Source of the DNA: Noviluteimonas caseinilytica
Lineage (GTDB): Bacteria; Pseudomonadota; Gammaproteobacteria; Xanthomonadales; Xanthomonadaceae
NCBI RefSeq assembly: GCF_018406605.1
Contig: NZ_AP024545.1
Coordinates: 1,488,001 to 1,552,000, forward strand
Reading direction: 5' to 3'
DNA: 64,000 nucleotides
In this document: piece by piece, positions 34,802 to 43,484 of the stretch
How the letters are laid out: each line of letters begins with the position of its first letter
Position numbering within the stretch: the stretch's first letter is position 1
Notes under the pieces: generated by a model
What the model was told of the DNA's origin: nothing
What the model saw: the letters and a program-made list of their open reading frames with translations, nothing else
Databases searched by the model: none
Translations under genes and position numbers: made by a program

Positions 34802-34968
34802 GAGAGTCCGCCGTTCCGGCGGTGGACCGAGCATCCGCGCAACCACGCCACGGCGGAATCGCGCGTCCGGGGGACGGGGCGTTTGTCCGCTTTCCGGGGC
34901 CCAGCGCGTTGGCCCGGGACGTCGGCGATCAGGGACGCCGCCCATCTTCCGAATGGAGCCCATTCTCG

Positions 34969-35634
34969 ATGGCTGCGATGCCCGTGCTCGTGATCGGTCT
35001 GGACGCCGCCTGGCGCCAGCGCATGCAACGCTTGCTCGCGATGCGGAACGAACTGGATTGGCTGGGCGCCTACGCGCCCGCCGAACCGCGCGCGACACGT
35101 CGCGAGCAGGCCGCGTTGCTGTTGCTCGATGGCGACGATCCGCAGGTGGATCGGGCGCGCCGCAAGCCGCAACTGCCCGCGCCGCGGCGCCTGTACTTCT
35201 ATCGCAGCCCCAACATCGCGGCCTTGCACCACTGCATCGAGACGCAGGCGCACGCGTGCCTGGACAAGCACGATTCGCCCGACACGGTGCTGCGTGCGAT
35301 CCAGGCCGCGGAGTCGGGTTTGTTCGTGGTCGCGCCCGCGTTGTTGCTGGAAGCGCTGCACGACGGCACCGACGTGCCGGCGCCGGCCGCGCTGCCGGAG
35401 CCGCCGCTGCACGGATCAGCGGGATCGTTGCCCGGCGACTGGTCCACGCTGACGGTGCGCCAGCGCGAGATCGTGGGCTGGGCCGCGCGCGGCATGAGCA
35501 ACAAGCAGATCGCGCGGCAACTCGGCATCAGCCCGGAAACGGTGAAGACGCACCTGCACCACGTGTTCGAACGCGAAGGGGTGCATGGGCGGATGGCGTT
35601 GCTCGCCGCGCACCTGGGCGACGAGAAGCATTGA
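34969..35634 (+). CDS. LuxR/FixJ-type response regulator
   Basis: A 221-residue regulator. The C-terminal 65 residues are a LuxR helix-turn-helix: LTVRQREIVGWAARGMSNKQ then IARQLGISPETVKTHLHHVF. The N-terminal half is receiver-like but poorly conserved; the phospho-acceptor may be the Asp of LLLLDGD, with a Lys in CLDKHDSPDTVLRAI. No sensor kinase is adjacent. Its targets may include the neighbouring secreted proteins, which is inference. GGAG lies 10 bases before the ATG; a second ATG three codons later is possible. Confidence 0.8.
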   Translation: MAAMPVLVIGLDAAWRQRMQRLLAMRNELDWLGAYAPAEPRATRREQAALLLLDGDDPQVDRARRKPQLPAPRRLYFYRSPNIAALHHCIETQAHACLDKHDSPDTVLRAIQAAESGLFVVAPALLLEALHDGTDVPAPAALPEPPLHGSAGSLPGDWSTLTVRQREIVGWAARGMSNKQIARQLGISPETVKTHLHHVFEREGVHGRMALLAAHLGDEKH

Positions 35635-35642
35635 GCGCGGGC

Positions 35643-35981
35643 TCAGCCCGCCGTCACGTCCCGCAACTCCCACCCATTGCCTGCCAGCAACCGCAACCGG
35701 TGCTTCAGGATGTTGCCCGACAACGTCGTCGTGGCCACCAGGTCGATGCCCATATTGCGCTGGCCGGCCGTCACGGTGGCCTGCGGGTCGGTCTCGGCCA
35801 TCGCGTCGTCGAGGTCCTCCGGGTCTTCCTGCGTCGCGCGCCAGCGTTCGAACAGGCTGCGCGTGCGCAAGGCGTCCTGCAGCTGCGCGGCGAATTCGTC
35901 CGGCCCGTGCGCGGTGAATCCGAGTTCGCCGCCCCGGGCGGCCTGCGGATCGGGAAGGCTCAGGTAGTAACGCGTCGCCAT
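35643..35981 (-). CDS. Hypothetical protein, acidic middle
   Basis: A 112-residue soluble protein, MATRYYLSLPDPQAA at the N-terminus and an Asp/Glu-rich middle (EDPEDLDDAMAETDP). The C-terminal part (NILKHRLRLLAGNGWELRDV) looks like an amphipathic helix plus strand. No known domain recognised. Convergent with the LuxR-type gene, 8 bases apart. An in-frame ATG 21 codons earlier is rejected. Confidence 0.6.
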   Translation of the reverse strand: MATRYYLSLPDPQAARGGELGFTAHGPDEFAAQLQDALRTRSLFERWRATQEDPEDLDDAMAETDPQATVTAGQRNMGIDLVATTTLSGNILKHRLRLLAGNGWELRDVTAG

Positions 35982-36051
35982 GGGCGAGGACTCCAGGTGA
36001 ATGCGGTGCACATCCTCGCCCGGCGCGTGCAAGCGCCGTGTCAACGCGGCG

Positions 36052-36996
36052 TCAGCCGGCGAAGGAATGCGGCTCGGAGGCGAAGCCCACCACCAGCGCG
36101 CCCTTGCCCACGTTGACCATGCCCGTGAGGCTCATGACGCTTTCGAACAGTTCGACGTTGTAGCTCTGGCAGGTCACGCGCAGGTCGTCGTAGCCGGGCA
36201 GGGCGCGCATTTCGTCCAGGTCGCCGCCGTAGCTCAGGCAAACGGTGGGCGTCATCAGGCCCTTGCGCACGCGATCGGCGGTGTGGGCGAACAGGCGCTG
36301 CGCCCCGTTCTCGAAGCCCTTGACCTTGCCGATCGGCGCCGTCTCGCCGCGATAGCCGCGCAGCACGGGCTTGATGTCGAGCGCCGTGCCGAGCACCGCG
36401 CTGACGATCGACACGCTGCGGTCGCCCTTGGTGCGGGCGCGCGCGCGGAGGTAATGCAGGTCGCGCGGGATCATGTAGCCGTAGGTGTGCAGCGCGAGGT
36501 TTTCCAGGCGCGCGCGGATCTTCGGCGCGCCTTCGCCCGCTTCGATCAGGCGCACCGCTTCCACCGCGGTGATGCCCTGCGCGGCGAACAACGTCTGCGT
36601 ATCGATCACGCGCAGCGCGAACGGCGTGTCGTGGCCGGCCGCGGCGCGGATGGGGCGGTATTCGTTGAGGATCGCGTAGCTGGCCTGCAGCGCGTTGTCG
36701 TAGATCGGGCTGCGCGTGCGCGTGATCGTCATGCAGAACACGTAGTCGTAGTCGATCACCAGCTTGCGCAGGAACAACTCGGTGATCTGCTCGACGGTGA
36801 AGGGCATGGTCTCCGCTTCGGCGCCGCGCTCGGTGACGTGCGAATGCAGGAAGTCGAGCGTGACCTTGTCGTCGCGCTGGTCCTCGCGAACCTCGTCGCC
36901 GATGCGCACCGAGATGGGCAGGATCGTGAACCCGTTGCGGCGCAGGTAGTCGCCGGGCAGGTCGCAGGCCGAATCCACCACCAGTCCGATACGCAT
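36052..36996 (-). CDS. DegV family fatty-acid-binding protein
   Basis: A 314-residue DegV protein: MRIGLVVDSACDLPGDYLRR at the start, TITRTRSPIYDNALQAS near residue 95, and the C-terminal cleft GAQRLFAHTADRV...SYGGDL. DegV/FakB proteins bind fatty acids and in firmicutes present them to a kinase. No kinase partner is visible here. The ATG behind GGGGTG is preferred to a GTG two codons earlier. Confidence 0.85.
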   Translation of the reverse strand: MRIGLVVDSACDLPGDYLRRNGFTILPISVRIGDEVREDQRDDKVTLDFLHSHVTERGAEAETMPFTVEQITELFLRKLVIDYDYVFCMTITRTRSPIYDNALQASYAILNEYRPIRAAAGHDTPFALRVIDTQTLFAAQGITAVEAVRLIEAGEGAPKIRARLENLALHTYGYMIPRDLHYLRARARTKGDRSVSIVSAVLGTALDIKPVLRGYRGETAPIGKVKGFENGAQRLFAHTADRVRKGLMTPTVCLSYGGDLDEMRALPGYDDLRVTCQSYNVELFESVMSLTGMVNVGKGALVVGFASEPHSFAG

Positions 36997-37059
36997 GCTC
37001 ACCCCGTGTCCGTGATCGTCGTCGCGGAGATCCGCGCGGAACGCGACCCTACCGCAACT

Positions 37060-37695
37060 TCAGGGCCGGCGTGAAATGCCGACCGGCAGGGCGGAGACGC
37101 GCTGCATTTCCGGGTCGTCGAGCACGCCGGCATCTTGCAGTGCAGCAAGCGCGAACGGGTGCGCGTCGTTGCCCCAGAACAACTGCCCGCCCACCTGCAA
37201 GGTCGGCACGCCGAACACGCCGGCGGCCACCGCGGCCTCGGTGTTTGCGCGCAGGGCTTCCTTGACCGGCGCACTGCCCAGCGCGTCGGCGTCCACGCCC
37301 AGGCGTGCGAGCAAGGGCGCGATCGCCTCGGGGGAATCCACCGCGCGGCCGTCGCGCCAGATCCAGTCGAAGATCGCGTCGACCGCTTCGAACGTGCTGC
37401 CCGCTGCGATGCACGCGCGCAACGCACCGAGCGGGTTGAACGGATGCCGCGGCGGGAACACCAGCGGCACCCCTTCCTGGCGCGCCTGCCACAGCACGTG
37501 CCGGTAGGTGAACTCGCGCTTGCCCGGGATCTCCGCCGGGCCCTTCTGCCCGTGCGCGTCCAGGATCACGCCGAACAGCACGGGCACCGGTTCGATCGCG
37601 TGCGTCGCGCGCAGCGCCTTGACCTTCTGCCAGTGCAGGTACGAGAACGGCGACAGGAAATCGAAGTACCAGCGCAGCGGCGTGCGCGCGTCCAT
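37060..37695 (-). CDS. DsbA-fold oxidoreductase / 2-hydroxychromene-2-carboxylate isomerase family
   Basis: A 211-residue protein with a DsbA/GST-kappa fold: WYFDFLSPFSYLHWQKV at the N-terminus has Ser where thiol oxidoreductases have Cys, and GVFGVPTLQVGGQLFWGNDA is the C-terminal motif. The HCCA isomerase family uses glutathione and this serine, which fits a glutathione-rich cell. The substrate is unknown. Its ATG overlaps the stop of the DUF1761 gene by one base. Confidence 0.8.
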   Translation of the reverse strand: MDARTPLRWYFDFLSPFSYLHWQKVKALRATHAIEPVPVLFGVILDAHGQKGPAEIPGKREFTYRHVLWQARQEGVPLVFPPRHPFNPLGALRACIAAGSTFEAVDAIFDWIWRDGRAVDSPEAIAPLLARLGVDADALGSAPVKEALRANTEAAVAAGVFGVPTLQVGGQLFWGNDAHPFALAALQDAGVLDDPEMQRVSALPVGISRRP

Positions 37696-38090
37696 CAGGC
37701 GAACAGCCCCAGGATCACGCCGTAGAGCGCGAACTGCAGCAGGTGGTAGCCCGAATCGATCAGCCACAGCTTCAGGCTGCGCCCGGCGAAGGAATAGTTG
37801 ATGCCGAAACTCATCGCCACCCAGAAGAAGCCGATCATCAGGCCCGCGTGCACGGCGTTGACGGGTTCCGGATCGGGGCCGACGTAGAACGCGAACCCGG
37901 TCGCGGCGACCAGCGAGGCAAGGAAGGCGATGCCGAACACGCTCGCCGGATGGCGCTTGCGCGGCGCCGTCGGATCCACGCCGGCTTCGCGGCACCAGGC
38001 GTTCTTGAACAACGGGCCGTACCACAGGCCACCGAGCACGAACGCGGACACGGCCGCGGCGAAGATCGCAAGCCAGTTCAATGCAGCCAT
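37695..38090 (-). CDS. DUF1761 membrane protein
   Basis: A 131-residue protein with four hydrophobic helices. LGGLWYGPLFKNAW near residue 20 and the C-terminal GYHLLQFALYGVILG fit DUF1761. Function unknown. Probably co-transcribed with the DsbA-fold gene; separated from the amidohydrolases by a hairpin. Confidence 0.75.
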   Translation of the reverse strand: MAALNWLAIFAAAVSAFVLGGLWYGPLFKNAWCREAGVDPTAPRKRHPASVFGIAFLASLVAATGFAFYVGPDPEPVNAVHAGLMIGFFWVAMSFGINYSFAGRSLKLWLIDSGYHLLQFALYGVILGLFA

Positions 38091-38111
38091 GTTCCCTCCC
38101 CGGGAAAGCGA

Positions 38112-38134
38112 ACGGCCCGCGATGTGCGGGCCGT
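38112..38134 (-). terminator. Hairpin after the amidohydrolase operon
   Basis: A 9-bp perfect stem ACGGCCCGC / GCGGGCCGT with loop GATGT. On the minus strand it is followed by TTCGCTTT, a poor T-run. It probably terminates the amidohydrolase pair before the DUF1761 gene. Confidence 0.5.
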
Positions 38135-38163
38135 CCGATGCTACTCCGCGATGGCGGGCGCGG

Positions 38164-39447
38164 TCACTGCGCGCCGACGGGATACGAACGCGGCAGGCCG
38201 TTGTCCGGATGCAGGTAGCGATCGCGCAGGTCGGTCTGGCGCGAACGCATGGGGATCATCGCGCCGCCCAGCCACACCTGTTCGGCCACCGTGCTGACCT
38301 CCAGCGGATCGCCGCTCCACAACACGAGGTCCGCCCGCTTGCCGACCGCGATGGTGCCGAAGTCGTTGGCGACGCCGAAGGTCTCCGCCGGCACGCGCGT
38401 CAGCGCCGCCAGCCCGTCTTCCCACGGCAAGCCGTTGGCGACCGCGATGCCGGCCATCTGCCGCACCTTGCGCGCGTGGTGCGAGCCCGCGCTCTGGATC
38501 GCGACGTCCACGCCGGCCGCACGCAGGCGCGCGGCGTTCTCGAGCGTCGAACCGATCTGGTCGAAGTCGGCCGGGAGGTCCGCGAGGCTGTCGAGGAACA
38601 CCGGCACCTTCGCCGCCGCCAGTTCGTCCGCCACCTTCCACGCTTCCGCACCACCCGACACCGCGATGCGCACGTTGTTGCGCTTCGCCCACTTCAGCAG
38701 CTGGTGGATGTCGGACGCGCGATGCACGCCGACCACCATCAAGCCGCGGCGATCGAGGAACTTCGCCAGCGCGGTGCGACCCATCGGCGTGAGCAGCGCG
38801 AACTTCGAATCCGACGCCATGCGCCCGCGCGCCTCGGACACCAGCTGGTCGAGGATCATCCACTGCGCCGCGCGCGACTTGCCGGTCAGGCCCGCCGCAC
38901 CGGAACCGAGCGAGACGAACAACACGCGCGGGCCGACGGGATCGATGCTGCCGTCCAGTCGCACCACGCCGCCCTGGCCGCCGATGATCGAACCGCCGCT
39001 GCCCGAGTTGGCGGCCAGCGTGGTCCAGCCGATGCCTTCGACGCGCGCGACCGGGATCAGCACCGACGCGGGGTTGTAGGCCAGCGTCACATCGAACTCC
39101 GGGCGCACCGCCATGTCGTGCGCGCCTTCGCCCAGCGATTGCTGGCTGTCGACGGTCGACTCTTCGCCCGAGACTTCTTCCAGCCCGATGTCGGTGATGC
39201 CGCCGAACAACGCCGGCGTGAGTTCGCGGCCATTCGCTTCGACGACGGTGGCGTTGCCCGCGGCGAGGTTTGACCCGACCGCACTGATGCGCCCGTTGCG
39301 CACGAGCACATCGGTGCCCTTCAACGTGCCCTTCGCGGTTGCGGTGTGCACGGTGGCGTTGCGGATCAGCAGGTCCTGCGCGAGGGCGTGGCCCGACAAC
39401 GCCAGCGCGCAGGCGACGACGAGTCCCTTGAGGATCGAACGGCTCAT
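38164..39447 (-). CDS. Amidohydrolase-like secreted protein lacking the HxH metal motif
   Basis: A 427-residue exported protein (signal peptide ending GHALA) of the imidazolonepropionase-like amidohydrolase group. The composite domain is present (LIRNATVHTATAKGTLKG and GTIAVGKRADLVLWSGDPLE). Where active relatives have D-x-H-x-H after TPG, this one reads TPALFGGITDIG, so the first two metal ligands are gone. GVHRASD and AGSHHARK keep some histidines. Likely a non-catalytic partner of the upstream amidohydrolase, which it overlaps by 4 bases. Confidence 0.8.
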   Translation of the reverse strand: MSRSILKGLVVACALALSGHALAQDLLIRNATVHTATAKGTLKGTDVLVRNGRISAVGSNLAAGNATVVEANGRELTPALFGGITDIGLEEVSGEESTVDSQQSLGEGAHDMAVRPEFDVTLAYNPASVLIPVARVEGIGWTTLAANSGSGGSIIGGQGGVVRLDGSIDPVGPRVLFVSLGSGAAGLTGKSRAAQWMILDQLVSEARGRMASDSKFALLTPMGRTALAKFLDRRGLMVVGVHRASDIHQLLKWAKRNNVRIAVSGGAEAWKVADELAAAKVPVFLDSLADLPADFDQIGSTLENAARLRAAGVDVAIQSAGSHHARKVRQMAGIAVANGLPWEDGLAALTRVPAETFGVANDFGTIAVGKRADLVLWSGDPLEVSTVAEQVWLGGAMIPMRSRQTDLRDRYLHPDNGLPRSYPVGAQ

Positions 39448-40862
39448 CGCACACCTCCGCGCACCTGGTCCTGCCCGAGCATGAAGTCCGACTTCGGCTG
39501 GCGCATCGGATCGTTGCGGTCGTACACGCGCGCACCGTCCACGTACACCTGCTCGGCCTTCGCGTACACGCTGAAGGGATTGCCGTTCCACACCACCACG
39601 TCGCCCATCTTGCCGGCCTCCAGCGTGCCGGTCTGGTCGAGGATGCCCATCGCCTTCGCGGGATTCTGCGAGAGCCACTGCATCGCATGCTCCGGCGTGA
39701 TCACGATGCCGACCTGCGCGGCGTGCGCCATCACCTTCGCCGCTTCCTGGTTGAGGCGCTGGATGCCTTCCTCCGAATCCGAATGCACGATCGCGCAGCC
39801 GCCCGGCGCGCGGTCCACCAGCGCGATGTTTTCCTGGATGCCGTCGAAGGCTTCCATCTTGAAGCCCCACCAGTCGGCCCACATCGCGCCGCACGTGCCG
39901 GCCGCGCCGAGCTTGTCGGCGATCTTGTAGGCCTCCACCGCGTGGTGGAACGCGCTGATGTGGAAGCCGAATTCCTTCGCCAGATCCAGCATCGTGGCCA
40001 TCTCGTCCGCGCGGTAGCAGTGGATGTGCACGCGGATGTCGCCGTTGATCGCGCCGGCGAGGGTGTCGTTCTTGAGATCGCGCTTCTCGTCGTCGTCCTT
40101 CTTGCCGTCCTTGCCGTCCTTCGGCTTGTGCTTCTTCATGTATTCGGCGGCTTCGATGAACGCGGCGCGGTAACCGGCGACGTTCGCCATGCGCGTCGCG
40201 GGCCCGCCTTTCTGGCCGTACACGCGCTTGGGGTTTTCGCCGCAGGCCATCTTCAGGCCCCACGGCGCGCCCGGGAATTTCATGCCCTGGTAGGTGGTGG
40301 ACGGCACGTTCTTCAGCGTGACGCCGCGGCCACCGATGAGGTTGGCCGAGCCCGGCAGGATCTGCAGGCTGGTGATGCCGCCCGCGCGCGCGGTGTCGAA
40401 GCCCGGGTCCTGCGGCCAGATCGAATGCTCGGCCCACACGTTGGGCGTGACCGGGCCGGTGGCTTCGTTGCCGTCGCTGGTCGCGTTGACGCCGGGGCTG
40501 GCATACACGCCCAGGTGCGAGTGGATGTCGATGATGCCGGGCGTGACCCACTTGCCCTTGCCATCCACGTGCGTCGCGCCGGCGGGCGCCTGCAGGCCGG
40601 TGCCCACCGCGACGATGCGCCCGTCCTGCATCAGCACGTCGGCATTCTCGATGCGCGTGCCGGTGCCGGTGAGCACGGTGGCGCCGGTGATCAGCACGGG
40701 CGGCGAGGCCACGCGCTGGTAGGTGCTGGGATAGGGATCGTCGAGCCAGCTCGGCTTGGTCGACGCGGACGCGGACGGACCCGCCTCCTTCACGTTGCCC
40801 GGCGCGGCGCAGCCGGCGAGCAGTACGGCGGCCGCAATGACTGCGGTCAGTGGCTTGGTCAT
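39444..40862 (-). CDS. Amidohydrolase lipoprotein
   Basis: A 472-residue lipoprotein (lipobox LLAGCAAP) of the metal-dependent hydrolase superfamily. TPGIIDIHSHLGVY holds the HxH metal motif; RVHIHCYRADEMA and IVHSDSEEG supply further ligands; AGKMGDVVVWNGNPF closes the composite domain. A lysine/aspartate-rich loop (KPKDGKDGKKDDDEKRD) sits near residue 250. Family members cleave cyclic amides or peptides; the substrate is not clear. Divergent from amn. Confidence 0.88.
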   Translation of the reverse strand: MTKPLTAVIAAAVLLAGCAAPGNVKEAGPSASASTKPSWLDDPYPSTYQRVASPPVLITGATVLTGTGTRIENADVLMQDGRIVAVGTGLQAPAGATHVDGKGKWVTPGIIDIHSHLGVYASPGVNATSDGNEATGPVTPNVWAEHSIWPQDPGFDTARAGGITSLQILPGSANLIGGRGVTLKNVPSTTYQGMKFPGAPWGLKMACGENPKRVYGQKGGPATRMANVAGYRAAFIEAAEYMKKHKPKDGKDGKKDDDEKRDLKNDTLAGAINGDIRVHIHCYRADEMATMLDLAKEFGFHISAFHHAVEAYKIADKLGAAGTCGAMWADWWGFKMEAFDGIQENIALVDRAPGGCAIVHSDSEEGIQRLNQEAAKVMAHAAQVGIVITPEHAMQWLSQNPAKAMGILDQTGTLEAGKMGDVVVWNGNPFSVYAKAEQVYVDGARVYDRNDPMRQPKSDFMLGQDQVRGGVR

Positions 40863-40952
40863 GGTGGCTCCCCGGTGGACCGTCGAACGCTAGCCCCGGT
40901 GACCCGGGTTGTCCAACCTGCCATTGGTCATCCGGTGCGGTCGCATGCGGTG

Positions 40953-40958
40953 GCAGAA
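40953..40958 (+). promoter_or_regulatory. Candidate -10 box placing the amn start at the transcript 5' end
   Basis: The hexamer near CAGAAT (40954-40959) lies 7 bases before the ATG at 40967. If it is the -10 box, transcription would begin at or next to the ATG, giving a leaderless message. Match to TATAAT is moderate (4 of 6). Confidence 0.35.
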
Positions 40959-40966
40959 TGCGGCGC

Positions 40967-41743
40967 ATGAAGGAAAAGACCCAGATCGTCGACAACTGGC
41001 TGCCGCGCTACACGGGCGTGCCGCTGGACGGCTTCGGCGACCACGTGCTGCTCACCAACTTCGGTGGCTACCTCGGCCATTTCGCGCGCCTGACGGGTGC
41101 GCAGATCGTCGGCCTGGACCGCCCGATGCCCAGCGCCACGGCCGACGGCATCACGATGATCAACTTCGGCATGGGCAGCCCCAACGCCGCGACGATGATG
41201 GACCTGCTGTCGGCGATCATGCCGAAGTCGGTGCTCTTCCTCGGCAAGTGCGGCGGGCTCAAGCGCAAGAACCAGCTCGGCGATCTCGTGTTGCCGATCG
41301 CGGCGATCCGCGGCGAGGGTACGTCCAACGATTACCTGCTGCCCGAAGTCCCGGCGTTGCCCGCGTTCGCCCTGCAGCGCGCGGTGTCCACGATGATCCG
41401 CGACCTCGGCCACGACTACTGGACCGGCACGGTCTACACCACCAACCGCCGCGTCTGGGAGCACGACGAAGCCTTCAAGGAACGCCTGCGCGCGATGCGC
41501 TGCATGGCGATCGACATGGAAACCGCCACGGTGTTCGCCGCCGGCTTCGCCAACCGCATTCCCGTGGGCGCGTTGCTGCTGGTGAGCGACCAGCCGATGA
41601 TCCCGGAAGGCGTGAAGACCGAAGCGTCGGATGCGAAGGTGAGCGGCGAGTTCGTCGAACGCCACATCCAGATCGGCATCGAAGCGTTGCGCCTCATCCG
41701 CCGCCACGGCAAGTCCGTGCGCCACCTCCGCTTCGACGAGTAG
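40967..41743 (+). CDS. amn: AMP nucleosidase
   Basis: Splits AMP into adenine and ribose 5-phosphate. 258 residues, the short form common outside enterobacteria, with a nucleoside phosphorylase fold: LLTNFGGYLGHFARL, MINFGMGSPNAATMMDLL, and the base/ribose site MAIDMETATVFAAGFAN near residue 180. An in-frame ATG three codons upstream (40958) is the alternative start. Confidence 0.88.
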   Translation: MKEKTQIVDNWLPRYTGVPLDGFGDHVLLTNFGGYLGHFARLTGAQIVGLDRPMPSATADGITMINFGMGSPNAATMMDLLSAIMPKSVLFLGKCGGLKRKNQLGDLVLPIAAIRGEGTSNDYLLPEVPALPAFALQRAVSTMIRDLGHDYWTGTVYTTNRRVWEHDEAFKERLRAMRCMAIDMETATVFAAGFANRIPVGALLLVSDQPMIPEGVKTEASDAKVSGEFVERHIQIGIEALRLIRRHGKSVRHLRFDE

Positions 41744-41751
41744 ACACGCCC

Positions 41752-42288
41752 ATGCTTGGTGCACACGACATCGTCGACTTCTGGCGCGATGCCGGCCCGA
41801 AGAAATGGTTCGGCGGCGGCGCCGCGTTCGACCGCGAGTGCGAAGCGAAGATGTACGACGCGCATTTCGCCGCCGCGTTGCGCGCGCTGGATTCGTGGAT
41901 GGACAACGCCGAAGGCGCGCTCGCGCTGCAGATCCTGCTCGACCAGGTGCCGCGCAACATCTTCCGCGGCACCGCGCATTGCTATGCCACCGATCCGCTG
42001 GCGCGCGACTTCGCGCGCCAGGCGATCCACGCCGGCTACGACATGCAGACGGACGCCGACATGCGCCTGTTCTTCTACCTGCCGTTCGAACACAGCGAAG
42101 ACCTGGACGACCAGGAGTACTCGCTGCAGCTGCACGGCGCGCTGCCCGCCCCCAATGGCGACATGTGGGCGAAGAAGCATTACGAAGTGATCCGCCGCTT
42201 CGGGCGCTTCCCGCACCGGAACCATGCGCTGGGGCGGTCGAGCACGGCGGCGGAGCTGAAGTACCTGGACGACGGCGGCGGTTTCTGA
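41752..42288 (+). CDS. DUF924 family protein
   Basis: A 178-residue all-helical protein of the DUF924 group. Typical marks are VDFWRDAGPKKWFGG, LALQILLDQVPRNIFRGTA, and FEHSEDLDDQEYS, with FPHRNHALGR at the C-terminus. The fold resembles TPR-like proteins; function unknown. It follows amn by 8 bases, probably in the same transcript. Confidence 0.88.
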   Translation: MLGAHDIVDFWRDAGPKKWFGGGAAFDRECEAKMYDAHFAAALRALDSWMDNAEGALALQILLDQVPRNIFRGTAHCYATDPLARDFARQAIHAGYDMQTDADMRLFFYLPFEHSEDLDDQEYSLQLHGALPAPNGDMWAKKHYEVIRRFGRFPHRNHALGRSSTAAELKYLDDGGGF

Positions 42289-42306
42289 CCTTTCCTGGAA
42301 AACACC

Positions 42307-42684
42307 ATGCTCACCACGCTCCTGTTCCTCGCCGCCACGGCCACCACCGTCCCCGTTCCCGCCGCACCGCAAGCCGACTACGCCACCGCCAAGGCGATGG
42401 CCGACCAGGACGAAGCCTCCCTCCCGAAGCTCGGCCTGGACACGCTGCGCACCGCGCAATCGGGCGTGCTCGAACGCGCCACGCAGGCCTGCAAGACCGA
42501 CGAACCGATCAAGGGTTTCACCGTCGTCGTCGAACTCGACGCCAAGGGCAAGCCCGTCAACCATTGGCGCGACGCGGACACCAAGCTCGCGCAATGCATG
42601 GAAGACAAGCTGTCGCGCCAGGTGTTCTACGTCCCGCCGCGCGCGCCCTTCCACGTGTCCTTCGAAGTCACGTTCACGAAGTGA
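42307..42684 (+). CDS. Small exported protein, TonB-like C-terminal fold possible
   Basis: A 125-residue protein with a short signal peptide (LLFLAATATTVPVPA). The C-terminal part (GFTVVVELDAKGKPVNHWRD then CMEDKLSRQVFYVPP) resembles the small TonB-C/AgmX repeats by strand pattern, but this is weak. Two cysteines may form a disulfide. GGAAAA lies before the ATG. The stop overlaps the next GTG. Confidence 0.55.
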   Translation: MLTTLLFLAATATTVPVPAAPQADYATAKAMADQDEASLPKLGLDTLRTAQSGVLERATQACKTDEPIKGFTVVVELDAKGKPVNHWRDADTKLAQCMEDKLSRQVFYVPPRAPFHVSFEVTFTK

Positions 42685-42854
42685 AGCTGCGCATCCGGCC
42701 CGCCCTGGTGCTGGGCCTCGGGCTCATCGCGGTGGCGAAAGGGTTGTCGGTCGCGTTCGATGCGCCGTGGGTGTACTGGGTGGGCGCGTTCAAGGGTGTC
42801 GTGATCTGCCTCGTCGATCTCGTGCGTGCATCGGATCGACAACTCAGGAAGTAG
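42681..42854 (+). CDS. Small two-helix membrane protein
   Basis: A 57-residue frame beginning at GTG in GTGA. VKLRIRPALVLGLGLIAVAKG then a second hydrophobic segment WVYWVGAFKGVVICLVDLV. No family recognised. Coupling to the preceding gene and the membrane pattern are the evidence. Confidence 0.5.
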   Translation: MKLRIRPALVLGLGLIAVAKGLSVAFDAPWVYWVGAFKGVVICLVDLVRASDRQLRK

Positions 42855-42890
42855 CGTGCCGCCGCAGGCGAGTGCGGCGGCACGATGCCA

Positions 42891-43406
42891 TCAGGTTCCG
42901 GCGACGGCGGCAGGCACCGCGACAGCCTTCTTGCCCTTCCTGCCCTTCGCGTATTCCTCGGGCGTCTGGCCGCCTTCGGGCACCGCCGGGAAGCTGGGTG
43001 CGATGCATCCCGGCGCATCCGCCACGAGCGTCAGCATCAGCGGATTCGGACGCAGGTCCTTGGTGGCGCCGGTGGCGGCATCGACGCCGGCGCCGATCAG
43101 GCCGCCGATGAGCACGTTGCCGGCCAGGGCCGTGCCACCGGCGCCCGACATCTGGCTCTGCACGGTGGTGTTCACCGCGGAGAAGCCTGCCTTGCACACT
43201 TCCACCGACACCGGATGCTTGCGCTTGAGCTTCAGCGTGCACGGCGTCGTGCAGCGTTCGCCATTGGACATCGACACCGTCGCGCCCAGCGGCACGCTGT
43301 CGACGGTGAAGGCTTGCGTGGATCCGCGCGTGACCGTCGCGCAACCGGTCAGGCCAAACGCCGCGCACAGGACAACTGCCAGCATCAGCCGGCTGAAAAT
43401 CTTCAT
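42891..43406 (-). CDS. Lipoprotein with PEGA-like domain
   Basis: A 171-residue lipoprotein (lipobox FGLTGCAT). The mature part starts VTRGSTQAFTVDSVPLGATV and CTTPCTLKLKRKHPV, a PEGA-like beta domain seen in surface lipoproteins. A Gly-rich stretch (GNVLIGGLIGAGVDAATGA) could insert in a membrane. The tail is Lys/Ala rich. On the minus strand TATATT about 55 bases upstream could be its -10 box. Confidence 0.65.
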   Translation of the reverse strand: MKIFSRLMLAVVLCAAFGLTGCATVTRGSTQAFTVDSVPLGATVSMSNGERCTTPCTLKLKRKHPVSVEVCKAGFSAVNTTVQSQMSGAGGTALAGNVLIGGLIGAGVDAATGATKDLRPNPLMLTLVADAPGCIAPSFPAVPEGGQTPEEYAKGRKGKKAVAVPAAVAGT

Positions 43407-43484
43407 TCAACTCCCCCCTTGGGATCACGCCGGCTGAGGTTTCAGGCGGCGACCGGAATATAGATTGCGTGGGGGATCGGACGA

